Positions 1 to 6,963 are shown, numbered from the stretch's first letter. The stretch is DNA of 8,901 bases from an uncultured Saprospiraceae bacterium (GCA_938033975.1 CALHKJ010000364.1:1-8901); one strand, 5' to 3'. Made by a program: numbers and translations. The notes: generated from the sequence alone by a model not told the origin.

Positions 1-243
1 AACAGGAATTTTCTGATCGTAAGAAACAGAGTAGGTATTATAAGCATCACTTTGTAAAACCGCTGCCCATTGGTTTCGGTAGTTAGCTACCAAACGTGTA
101 TTACAGTTCATTACTCCGGTCATAGCTGGATTTAAATTCAGCGGTGACATGTAAAATTGGGAGAAATGAATGTCTTGAGCATTTAATGAACCTGCTAGGA
201 AAAGCGGGAACATAAGAATCAACAAACTTTTAAATCGTATCAT
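1..243 (-). CDS. PorP/SprF family type IX secretion membrane protein, N-terminal part (cut by window edge)
   Basis: The minus-strand frame from the ATG at 243 stays open to base 1, giving 81 codons; the rest lies outside the window. Residues 1-22 form a signal peptide (basic MIRFK, hydrophobic LLILMFPLFLAG, then SLNA before Q23). The mature start QDIHFSQFYMSPLNLNPAM, followed by TG and later YRNQW near residues 55-59, is the typical opening of the PorP/SprF family. Family members are outer-membrane beta-barrel proteins associated with the type IX secretion/gliding machinery; many paralogues sit beside genes for large secreted adhesins. M11 is an alternative start but would remove the basic n-region of the signal peptide. 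The gene is divergent from the GSCFA gene. Family assignment is secure; which paralogue it is cannot be told from this fragment. Confidence 0.9.
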   Translation of the reverse strand, partial: MIRFKSLLILMFPLFLAGSLNAQDIHFSQFYMSPLNLNPAMTGVMNCNTRLVANYRNQWAAVLQSDAYNTYSVSYDQKIPV

Positions 244-474
244 AATCAGTGTGTAACAGTTACTGGTTTTAATTGCGGAAGCAATCTAGGCCCCAAGTTA
301 AAAAAACATGACTAGAATCTGAAAAATTGTCAGCTACTATTCATATGTTAGTTATTCATCAGATATAAACTACCTGACTATTAAAAGGGGAAGAAAAGTG
401 CGAGTTCTTATAGTAATTATCCTAAATTTCGACATTTAGTTGCGTTAACGCTCCCAAATATCAAATAAATTTTG
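244..474. promoter_or_regulatory. Divergent intergenic region between the PorP/SprF-like gene and the GSCFA gene
   Basis: This 231-bp gap must hold the promoters for both divergent genes. On the minus strand, bases 293-300 read TAACTTGG, a partial match to the Bacteroidota -7 element TAnnTTTG, without a convincing -33 TTTG. On the plus strand TAAATTTC (423-430) is a similarly partial match. Small symmetric elements are GTAAC-A-GTTAC (253-263), a hairpin ATTGC-GGAA-GCAAT with a GNRA-type loop on the plus strand (272-285), and the perfect 10-bp palindrome GCGTTAACGC (442-451), 23 bp before the GSCFA start. Palindromes of this size occur by chance several times in a window this long, so their role is unproven. 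No short gene was recognised. Confidence 0.4.
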
Positions 475-1467
475 ATGAAAATGTTTACCAAGACTGAATT
501 TGTTGAAAATCCGGTCAAAATCCATCATAAAGAGAAAATTTTAGCCCTTGGTTCGTGCTTTGCACAGAATATTGGACAAAAACTTGTTGAAAATAAATTT
601 ACTACTCTCTGCAACCCATTTGGAATTGTATATAATCCCATTTCGATTTCATCTTGTATAGACAGATTGCAGAAGAACTCGATAGTTAATACAAAGGAAC
701 TACAATTATGCCAAGATTACCATTGTCATCTAGACTTCCACAGTCAATTTAATGGAATTGACAAAGAGATGACAATTAAAGCTATCAATGAGGCAATTTC
801 TGGAGCTCATAGCTTTGAAAATAATGGAATTGACTGGCTGATTATTAGTCTAGGAACTGCCTTTGCTTATAGATATAATTCAACTGATAAATATGTTAAT
901 AATTGCCACAAAATTCCAGCCAAGGAATTTACGCGCGATTTGCTCCCTACCCTTCAAATTGTTGAATCTTTAGTTTCTGCTTTTAGCTCCCTTAGAATAA
1001 ACAATTCCAATTTGAAAATAATCCTGACAGTAAGTCCTATAAGACATCTAAGAGATGGCCTTACAGCAAATTTGAGAAGTAAAAGTAGATTGATTGAAGC
1101 TGCACATTTATTGACAGAACAATTGGAGGATTGCTTTTATTTTCCATCCTACGAAATTGTCAATGAAGAGCTAAGAGACTATCGATGGTTTGAAGAAGAT
1201 CTCATTCATCCAAATAGGCAGGCAATCGAATATGTCTGGAATAAATTTCAAAGCTATGAGATCTCAGAACAAAGTCTATTTCTGATCAAAAAAATACAAA
1301 GTATACATGCAAACCTAAATCACAAACCATTTCTTGCCACATCACAGACCTATCAACAATTTTTAAAGCAAACTGAAGAGAAAATTTGTAACTTAAAGAA
1401 TCAACATCCCAATCTTCGATTCGATGAAGAAATGGAACGCCTAAAATTACTCAAGCAAGGTTCCTAA
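475..1467 (+). CDS. GSCFA domain-containing protein (SGNH-hydrolase-like)
   Basis: The protein has 330 residues from the ATG at 475 and carries the family-naming GSCFA motif at residues 26-30 (context LALGSCFAQNIG). In the SGNH/GDSL-like fold the Ser of this motif (S27) is the expected nucleophile. Other likely active-site blocks are SLGTA (about 125-129), VSPIRH (186-191) and DLIHPN (242-247), whose Asp and His would complete a triad. The family is common in Bacteroidota and is uncharacterised biochemically as far as I know; an esterase or acyl-ester hydrolase role is inferred from the fold. No signal peptide or membrane segment is visible, so it should be cytoplasmic. An in-frame TAA at 466-468 limits the start to TTG 472, ATG 475 or ATG 481. 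I prefer 475. The C-terminal 70 residues are lysine- and glutamate-rich, probably helical. Confidence 0.9.
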   Translation: MKMFTKTEFVENPVKIHHKEKILALGSCFAQNIGQKLVENKFTTLCNPFGIVYNPISISSCIDRLQKNSIVNTKELQLCQDYHCHLDFHSQFNGIDKEMTIKAINEAISGAHSFENNGIDWLIISLGTAFAYRYNSTDKYVNNCHKIPAKEFTRDLLPTLQIVESLVSAFSSLRINNSNLKIILTVSPIRHLRDGLTANLRSKSRLIEAAHLLTEQLEDCFYFPSYEIVNEELRDYRWFEEDLIHPNRQAIEYVWNKFQSYEISEQSLFLIKKIQSIHANLNHKPFLATSQTYQQFLKQTEEKICNLKNQHPNLRFDEEMERLKLLKQGS

Positions 1468-1494
1468 TTTTTAATTATTTCTATTTAAAAATTA
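1465..1494 (+). terminator. AT-only 10-bp inverted repeat at the GSCFA stop codon
   Basis: TAATTTTTAA (1465-1474) and its exact reverse complement TTAAAAATTA (1485-1494) flank a 10-base loop. The left arm contains the TAA stop codon of the GSCFA gene. The stem has no G-C pair, so as an RNA hairpin it would be weak, and in AT-rich DNA such repeats arise readily. It could contribute to termination together with the next repeat, only 4 bases downstream. Confidence 0.3.
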
Positions 1495-1498
1495 TATC

Positions 1499-1526
1499 TT
1501 CATATTATATATTTCTATAATATGAA
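1499..1526. promoter_or_regulatory. Perfect 11-bp inverted repeat upstream of the LRR surface-protein gene
   Basis: TTCATATTATA (1499-1509) and TATAATATGAA (1516-1526) are exact reverse complements around the 6-base loop TATTTC. A run of four T follows (1527-1530). The repeat ends 24 bp before the ATG at 1551. Two readings fit: a weak AT-rich terminator for the GSCFA gene (stem plus T-run), or an operator over the promoter of the downstream gene. The loop region includes TATATTTC (1508-1515), a 7-of-8 match to TAnnTTTG. The sequence alone does not decide between them. Confidence 0.4.
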
Positions 1527-1550
1527 TTTTGTAGAATAACGCTTCAAAAC

Positions 1551-4016
1551 ATGAAACAATCATTTATCTTTCTTTTGGCTTTTTGTGCTTCAAACTGCCT
1601 AGGACAAAATGTAAACATTCCTGATCCAATTTTAAAGGAATATCTAGTTGAAAGATTCGCGGCTGCAGCTGATACCGAAAGTGGATTTGAGCTGAAAGTT
1701 GATGCAAACGGGGATGGGCAAATACAATTATCTGAAGCAGAAGCAATCGTTGCATTAAGAATTCGTAATCAAGATTTCACAAATCCTGAGGGCTTACAGT
1801 TTTTTAAAAATTTGGAGTATTTGGATATAAATGGCAATGAAGTACAATCAATGGATCTTTCCAATCTTACCAAATTGGAAACATTGGATCTTGGTGGGAA
1901 TAATTTTTCTCAAGTAAATCTTTCTTTTTTAGCCAATTTAAAACTACTTAATATTAGTGGAAACGAGCTCAGCACAATAGATCTATCAAATAATATTTTG
2001 CTGGAAGAACTTCAGATCTCCGCCAATAACTTTGTATCTCTAAATATATCCAATCTTCCAAACTTGGTTGAACTTGATCCTCTGCCCAACGAAGAATTAA
2101 AAAACTTGACAATATCGAATAATGAAAAGCTAAATGAAATAAAATTAAATTTAAGTTTTGGCCAATTTCATGAATTTGACAATTTGGTCATCAGCAACAA
2201 TGCTAGCCTTGAATCCATTGCTACTGACCAAATTAACACCGCTATACTTGACATCAGCAATTGTCCTTTTATTTCAATTAATTTATTGGCGCTAACAAAT
2301 ATGACCAATTTTAAATGCACAGGTGAATTGATTAAATATCAAGGAACAACCGGTTTGGTTCTACCTGAAGCCATACGAAATGTCAATGTAGAAAACAATA
2401 GTATTTCTTCATTACTTTTTACGGAATGGTCAGTAGATAATTACAATTTTGATACTGATGGAGGACTTCAGCTTCAAATTAGAAATGCAGGAAAATCACA
2501 ATTGCAAATATATGATTCACCATCTGTGACCTCCATTACTGAAATCGGGAATCCTGACGATAAGTTTACAGGACTAGATTTAGTAAATCTTCCAAATTTA
2601 GAAACCTTGGTCTTGCAAAGACAAAACTTCAGTACTGTTGAATTAATTGATTTCCCCAAATTAGAAACCTTGAAAATTGGGGCAGAAGATATCTATCTTG
2701 AAAATTTAGGAATTAAGTCATACGATACAGATTATACTCAAGCAGATGTTAGACTATTTGCAACTAATAAACTCACATTTAAATCATGTTCAAAGATACT
2801 AGGCATGGAGTTTAAAGAGGTGTTTCTCAACGAATTGAACATCATAGACATACCAGCAGGGACAGAATTAGAAGTTGTAGATGGAACCTATGGTACCATC
2901 AATTTGATATCAAATTATTTCAATACTGCAGCCTTATACAGTCAAGGCAATTCAGATTTAAATATTGAAACATTAAATATTTCAGAAAGTGAATTTGATG
3001 AATTGGATGTTATCATCAATAAAGGGATGGATGAGGTAAACATCAACTCAAGCAAGATAACTAATATTATAGTTGATGTAAATGAGCCATGCTCTCTCAC
3101 AATATTTGATTGCCCAACAACAGAAAAACTAAAGATAAAAGGGCCATTCAATCTATTCAATGTTTCAAGAATGCCAGAACTTGTTGAATATGAATGTGAT
3201 TTCTTTTCTAATCCTAGCCTGCTAGAATTTCATGACTTCCCTAAGTTGGAAGTTTTTAAAATCATCAATGCAGATCCATTTGATATCACAACAAAAGTTG
3301 AATATTCTGGACTACCATTATTAAGAGACTTAGAATGCTCATTCAATCGTATTAATGAATCTGGAGAACATCTCGTAAATTTTGAGGATGAATATAAAAT
3401 GGAAGATCTTTTTCTTTTAGGTCAGAGTTTGGGTGATGTAGGATTCTCAAAAAACCACATCAGGTTTTGTAATATGCCTTCACTTAAGAATTTCAATCAC
3501 TACTATTTCAATGATACTTTAAACTTAGACCTAAGTTCATGTCCTAAAATTGAAAATTTTATAATTCCGCGCCTATGTGATACTCTGAATCTCAGTAATG
3601 GCACTAATTCGGCAAACACCTTTGGGTCTAATCTTTCGTTGAATGTAATTTGTGTTGATGATGAAGCAGAATTAGCCCAGATTCAAGAAAGTTCAATTAA
3701 TCTATTCGATGTTGAGTTTGTCTTTGGCTGTGACCGTGCTTGCATGATTACAAGCAATACCACAAATAATATTATAGATTCAAAATTTGAAATATACCCT
3801 AACCCAACATCAAATTTTGCCCTTATTAAAAGTTCAGAAGCATTCAAAGAAATCACAATTAGAGATCTTACTGGTCAACTTATTGCAATCAAATCATTTA
3901 ATACAGCTGTAAATGAGTTTGAATTGAAGCAATTAAATTTTGCTGATGGTATTTACTTCATCAGTATTTTAATCAATGAAAGGCTTGTTACAAAAAAACT
4001 TGTGGTTACAAACTAA
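1551..4016 (+). CDS. Secreted EF-hand/leucine-rich-repeat surface protein with type IX secretion sorting domain
   Basis: The 821-residue product begins with a signal peptide (MKQSFIFLLAFCASNCLG, cleavage probably before Q19). Residues 51-62, DANGDGQIQLSE, are a canonical EF-hand loop: D1, N3, D5, G6, Q7 (backbone ligand), I8 and E12, so one Ca2+ site is likely. Leucine-rich repeats follow with leucines at 88, 109, 130, 151 and 172, exactly 21 residues apart, in a pattern like LxxLDLSxNxLxxLDLSxLxN. From about 180 to 720 the repeats become irregular but keep the alternating hydrophobic pattern and isolated PKLETL/PNLETL modules, suggesting a long solenoid. Near 695-730 comes a cysteine-containing cap (VICVDDEAEL, later FGCDRAC). 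Residues 746-821 are a type A type IX (Por) C-terminal domain, starting FEIYPNPTSN and ending DGIYFIS...VTKKLVVTN. It is predicted to be exported by Sec and then by the type IX system to the cell surface. Ligand unknown. Confidence 0.92.
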   Translation: MKQSFIFLLAFCASNCLGQNVNIPDPILKEYLVERFAAAADTESGFELKVDANGDGQIQLSEAEAIVALRIRNQDFTNPEGLQFFKNLEYLDINGNEVQSMDLSNLTKLETLDLGGNNFSQVNLSFLANLKLLNISGNELSTIDLSNNILLEELQISANNFVSLNISNLPNLVELDPLPNEELKNLTISNNEKLNEIKLNLSFGQFHEFDNLVISNNASLESIATDQINTAILDISNCPFISINLLALTNMTNFKCTGELIKYQGTTGLVLPEAIRNVNVENNSISSLLFTEWSVDNYNFDTDGGLQLQIRNAGKSQLQIYDSPSVTSITEIGNPDDKFTGLDLVNLPNLETLVLQRQNFSTVELIDFPKLETLKIGAEDIYLENLGIKSYDTDYTQADVRLFATNKLTFKSCSKILGMEFKEVFLNELNIIDIPAGTELEVVDGTYGTINLISNYFNTAALYSQGNSDLNIETLNISESEFDELDVIINKGMDEVNINSSKITNIIVDVNEPCSLTIFDCPTTEKLKIKGPFNLFNVSRMPELVEYECDFFSNPSLLEFHDFPKLEVFKIINADPFDITTKVEYSGLPLLRDLECSFNRINESGEHLVNFEDEYKMEDLFLLGQSLGDVGFSKNHIRFCNMPSLKNFNHYYFNDTLNLDLSSCPKIENFIIPRLCDTLNLSNGTNSANTFGSNLSLNVICVDDEAELAQIQESSINLFDVEFVFGCDRACMITSNTTNNIIDSKFEIYPNPTSNFALIKSSEAFKEITIRDLTGQLIAIKSFNTAVNEFELKQLNFADGIYFISILINERLVTKKLVVTN

Positions 4017-4024
4017 TTCTAAAG

Positions 4025-5215
4025 TTAAAGGACCCTAGATAATTTTACATTTTGGATGTTGGTCTTATTACCTAAGTAGTCTGTATGCACATTCAAAATA
4101 CCAGGTCTCTTTCCTACTTCTATGGATCCTAGTTCATCGTGATATGAAAGCGCTTCTGCACCATTGATAGTTGCCCATTTCAATAAGGTATCAAAATCTA
4201 CATATGACTTGTACTTTGAGATCGTTTTCATTTCTTCCCAGATACTCAATTGCCAATTGGAACTCAGACTATCTGTACCAATGGTCATTTTACATTGCTT
4301 ATCAATAAAGAGCTGATAATCCGGCAAACGATTTTCTATGTATAAGTTTGCATTTGGACAAGTAGCCCAATAAACCAAATTGGACCAATCATTTGCGTCT
4401 TCAATATCCTTTGCTCGGGTCATCGTATTATGAACCAACAAGGTTTTTCTTCTCGGATCCATATTTGCCAAAGCGTAAATAATAGAATGGACTCCCTTAG
4501 TAGGCAAGTCCTTCAAAGGCATCCCGATCCCCTCATAAAAATCCAAAAACTTACCGCTGTTGTGAAGAAAGAGTTCGTCCTCTGCAGCCGTCTCCTGGTT
4601 ATGAATACTTACGGTCTCATTGGCTTTGGTATTTTCAGACAGGTAGTCAAACAATTCCTGACTTACCGAGTAAGGTGCATGAGGCACCATTGTCTTTTTG
4701 TTATTCCCACTACTTGCCTGCTTATCATATACCTCTTGATATTGATTGACAAATTGCTGAGTCATTGCAGGGTTAAGAAAATCAAACATTTCTACAAAGC
4801 TATAGTAAGCAATTGGGCTTATTTCTTTTTGTGCAGCCGTGTCAATCTTATTACAAATATCTCCTACTGCTTGAATGCCATTGTCAAACATTTCACGATC
4901 AGCTGCGACTATTGCCTCATCAATGATTTGTTGTTCGATGTCTCTAAATTTGACCACATGTGAAATGAAATTTATCAAACCCGTACCAGATGGAATCTTG
5001 GACTTCATATGTGATAGTTCGAGATGACAGTGGGTATTGATTAGTCCTGGTATAATAAATCCATCAAGCATTTGAACACTTGCATGATCGTGATCTTTTA
5101 AATTATCTAGTGAAACAATCAAACCAGATTCATCTATCACTAATACTTTCGATTCTAATTTATCTCCATTTCCCACAAGGATAAAAGGAGCAGAAATCTT
5201 ACGATTTTCTATCAT
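4025..5215 (-). CDS. Metal-dependent amidohydrolase (ATZ/TRZ / aminodeoxyfutalosine-deaminase-like)
   Basis: The 396-residue protein has the amidohydrolase layout: an N-terminal beta-sandwich strand set ending GFIIPGLINTHCHLE with the HxH metal pair H62/H64, VPHAPYS (H179), SIHNQET (metal ligand H205 and catalytic E208), LLVHNTM (H262), CPNANLYIENRLPD (286-299), and TIGTDSLSSN (metal ligand D315). The closing segment GSIEVGKRPGILNV returns to the beta-sandwich. This matches deaminases of the ATZ/TRZ group, which hydrolyse amino groups from heterocycles or nucleosides. The substrate cannot be read from the sequence; 6-amino-6-deoxyfutalosine (menaquinone pathway) is one candidate, but no other futalosine-pathway gene is in the window. 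No signal peptide, so cytoplasmic. Its ATG overlaps the DUF1015 stop by 4 bases (ATGA), indicating translational coupling. It ends 8 bp from the convergent LRR gene. Confidence 0.88.
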   Translation of the reverse strand: MIENRKISAPFILVGNGDKLESKVLVIDESGLIVSLDNLKDHDHASVQMLDGFIIPGLINTHCHLELSHMKSKIPSGTGLINFISHVVKFRDIEQQIIDEAIVAADREMFDNGIQAVGDICNKIDTAAQKEISPIAYYSFVEMFDFLNPAMTQQFVNQYQEVYDKQASSGNNKKTMVPHAPYSVSQELFDYLSENTKANETVSIHNQETAAEDELFLHNSGKFLDFYEGIGMPLKDLPTKGVHSIIYALANMDPRRKTLLVHNTMTRAKDIEDANDWSNLVYWATCPNANLYIENRLPDYQLFIDKQCKMTIGTDSLSSNWQLSIWEEMKTISKYKSYVDFDTLLKWATINGAEALSYHDELGSIEVGKRPGILNVHTDYLGNKTNIQNVKLSRVL

Positions 5216-6324
5216 TTTAATTCTTTAACTATCATTCCATTTATGACCCTTGGTTCAAAGTACGAACTTTTAGGAGGGAGTATTAATTCATTATCTGCGT
5301 AGTAGCAAATTTCTTTTGATGTAATTGACTTTAACATAAACCCAACTGGGTTAACCATTGTTCTGGCAATCTTTTTCAATCCTTTAAATTTTTCAACGCC
5401 AGGCACATATTTAATTCCTTCAAATTTACGTACATCTTCAACTTTCAAAACTTTTTTTAAGATCAGCTCATTTAATAAATAGTAGTCTAATAAAACTTTA
5501 TGATCTTTTTTATACTGTTGCAACACCTTCTTTTTCCACTTAACACTAAACCACAATCCATCAATAAGCATTGTCATCTCAAACTTACTTTTAGGTCTTC
5601 TCTTTGATTTTAGTTCTTCAATTTTGCAGTACTTAGATATTGCCGTAATAAACTGTACTGATTTTATCTGTGCTCCTAATTCTATAACACGGTTAAAGTC
5701 ATTAATGGTAAGTTGATCAAAGGGCATCAAAACAGACAACATTGAATCAATTTTGAATGGCACCATCTCTTTATGAGATTGATACCATAATATTCTCGCT
5801 ATTGAACATCTATGATGTCCATCGGCGATGTAAGCTTTTTTGATTTTTTTTCTAAACATGATGGAAACCAACTCAACCTCTTCCCCATTACTTATTTTCC
5901 AAAAACGATGAGTTTCTCCACGATTACTTAAGTGCTGTTCAATATCTGGTTTAGTATCTAATTTATTTTCAGCGAAGGTTTTGAAAGATTTGAATGGTTT
6001 AAAACCAAGAAGAATTGGTTTTATAAATGCTTTCCTTTCTAAGGTAAGCTGAAGTTGCTGTTGTTCTTTAGCCGCCAGGGTTTTTTCATGCGGCAGAATC
6101 TTATCATTTAGTAACTCATTAATATCAATAGCTGACACCAAACCATAATGAGAGGATTTTTCTGTAATGATGTGATAAAGATACATTGCTTCTGAAGCCT
6201 CCTTTTCGAAAAATCCGTTGGCTACAAATTGTGGATAATTGACTTTGACTGTGGCAAAAAAAGAATCTAAGTCTGCTATTAAATTTGTCTTTGGAAATAA
6301 TCCCTGAAAGGGAGTCAGAATCAT
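5212..6324 (-). CDS. DUF1015 family protein
   Basis: The 370-residue protein begins MILTPFQGLFP, has LYHI near 49-52 and ILPHEKTLA near 76-84, and carries the family signature YIADGHHRCSIA (165-176). These are hallmarks of DUF1015 (COG4198). Family members are usually about 400-430 residues, so this one is somewhat short, in line with reduced Bacteroidota versions. The DGHHR motif resembles the nucleotide/phosphate-contacting GxxR motif of ParB/sulfiredoxin-like folds, which suggests ligand or nucleotide binding; that is analogy, not proof. In many Bacteroidota the gene lies near serine-biosynthesis genes, which are not seen here. The C-terminal half is rich in lysine. It is cytoplasmic, with no signal peptide. 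It is the first gene of a two-gene unit, overlapping the amidohydrolase by 4 bases, with a promoter candidate just upstream. Confidence 0.87.
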   Translation of the reverse strand: MILTPFQGLFPKTNLIADLDSFFATVKVNYPQFVANGFFEKEASEAMYLYHIITEKSSHYGLVSAIDINELLNDKILPHEKTLAAKEQQQLQLTLERKAFIKPILLGFKPFKSFKTFAENKLDTKPDIEQHLSNRGETHRFWKISNGEEVELVSIMFRKKIKKAYIADGHHRCSIARILWYQSHKEMVPFKIDSMLSVLMPFDQLTINDFNRVIELGAQIKSVQFITAISKYCKIEELKSKRRPKSKFEMTMLIDGLWFSVKWKKKVLQQYKKDHKVLLDYYLLNELILKKVLKVEDVRKFEGIKYVPGVEKFKGLKKIARTMVNPVGFMLKSITSKEICYYADNELILPPKSSYFEPRVINGMIVKELK

Positions 6325-6334
6325 TGCTTTTGGT

Positions 6335-6354
6335 TTTGTCTTATGACAAATATA
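6335..6354 (-). promoter_or_regulatory. Putative promoter -7 element overlapped by a 16-bp dyad, upstream of the DUF1015 gene
   Basis: On the minus strand, bases 6354-6347 read TATATTTG, a full match to the Bacteroidota -7 consensus TAnnTTTG. No clear TTTG lies 17-19 bases upstream of it. A perfect dyad, TTTGTC-TTAT-GACAAA (6335-6350), covers the end of the -7 element and the expected transcription start, which would lie about 15 bases before the DUF1015 ATG (6324). A protein bound here would block transcription. The GbsR-type regulator is encoded immediately upstream, making it the first candidate to bind. The -7 match is visible; the operator role is inferred. Confidence 0.45.
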
Positions 6355-6391
6355 AAATTGATTCCAATAAGTGGAGCATTATTGATGCTAA

Positions 6392-6892
6392 TTAGCGCGT
6401 AAATTTCATATAAGTTGAAACCAGAATATTGGCTCTTGAACTTACTAAATTATCAAGAGTTTTGTCAGCTTTGTTTGAGAATAAGCTTAATTCGTTCATC
6501 ATTTTAAGAAACTCGGCAGACTTTTCATCCTTAGCTTCTATAGCAGAGACATCTTCAAGGAGATTAATCATTGGATGCAGTTCTTTTTCCTTTCGTTTTT
6601 TTATGATTTGACGAAATACGGTCCAAATATCCTTTTCGGCTTTGTAATAGTCTTTTCTATCTCCTGGTTTTTCAATTTTGTGTATCAATTCCCATTCCAC
6701 CAATGATCTTAAATTCATATTTACATTGCCCCTAGAAATGTGCAATTCTTTCATGATATCATCAGTGGTAACTTCGCTGGTACTTATCAATAATAATCCA
6801 TGGATTTGCCCCATAGTCTTATTGATTCCCCAGTTAGTTCCTAATTCGCCCCAGGTCTTAATAAACTTTTCTTTTCCTTCTTTGTACTGCAT
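6392..6892 (-). CDS. GbsR/MarR-family transcriptional regulator
   Basis: The 166-residue protein matches the GbsR-like (COG1510) branch of MarR-type winged-helix regulators. Residues 10-37 include WGELGTNWGINKTMGQIHGL, the characteristic N-terminal helix and start of the DNA-binding domain. The helix-turn-helix spans about 42-68, with ISRGNVNMNLRSLVEW as recognition helix, and the wing follows (KIEKPGDRKDYYKAEKDIW, 72-90). The C-terminal 75 residues are helical and charged, fitting a dimerisation region. In Bacillus subtilis GbsR controls choline/glycine-betaine genes, but no such gene is present here, so the effector is unknown. The start at 6892 gives the complete conserved N-terminus. It lies 71 bp after gcvT and 67 bp before DUF1015 on the same strand, with a promoter candidate of its own. 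Confidence 0.9.
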   Translation of the reverse strand: MQYKEGKEKFIKTWGELGTNWGINKTMGQIHGLLLISTSEVTTDDIMKELHISRGNVNMNLRSLVEWELIHKIEKPGDRKDYYKAEKDIWTVFRQIIKKRKEKELHPMINLLEDVSAIEAKDEKSAEFLKMMNELSLFSNKADKTLDNLVSSRANILVSTYMKFTR

Positions 6893-6918
6893 GATTAAGG
6901 TATAATCTAAATAAGCAT

Positions 6919-6945
6919 AACTTAGAATAAGGACAATTGTTCAAA
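6919..6945 (-). promoter_or_regulatory. Putative promoter of the GbsR-type regulator with an internal palindrome
   Basis: On the minus strand TTTG (6945-6942) is followed after 17 bases by TAAGTT (6924-6919, continuing ATG), resembling the -33 TTTG and -7 TAnnTTTG elements of Bacteroidota sigma factors at an accepted spacing. Between them lies GGACAATTGTTC (plus strand, 6931-6942), a 12-bp palindrome with one mismatched pair and a perfect ACAATTGT core. Such a position suits an autoregulatory operator. The predicted leader before the ATG at 6892 would be about 20 bases. The -7 match is imperfect. Confidence 0.4.
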
Positions 6946-6963
6946 TAATAATGGATTTATGCG

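Noticed and set aside
253..263. GTAAC-A-GTTAC symmetric element near the PorP/SprF-like start
   Set aside because: Arms are only 5 bp; such elements are expected by chance many times in this window, so no function is claimed.
472..474. TTG as start codon of the GSCFA gene
   Set aside because: An ATG follows directly at 475 and another at 481; TTG starts are uncommon and nothing supports this one.
760..835. Repeated AATGGAATTGAC in the GSCFA gene
   Set aside because: Two 12-base copies encode unrelated peptide contexts (NGIDKE and NGIDWL) and look like coincidence rather than a repeat element.
1551..1610. Lipoprotein signal in the LRR protein (Cys residues at 12 and 16)
   Set aside because: Neither Cys is preceded by a good lipobox (ASNC and LAFC contexts), and CLG before Q19 fits an ordinary signal peptidase I site better, in agreement with type IX export.
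1564..3160. Short minus-strand frames opposite the LRR gene (1564-1755, 2474-2659, 2942-3160)
   Set aside because: All lie within the long LRR frame, have no family motifs and show no sign of their own promoter.
4430..4963. A 177-codon plus-strand open frame inside the amidohydrolase gene
   Set aside because: It lies fully antisense to a gene with clear catalytic motifs, its product shows no recognisable motif or domain, and its composition (many Cys, Leu, Ile, Phe) is what the complement of that gene would give.
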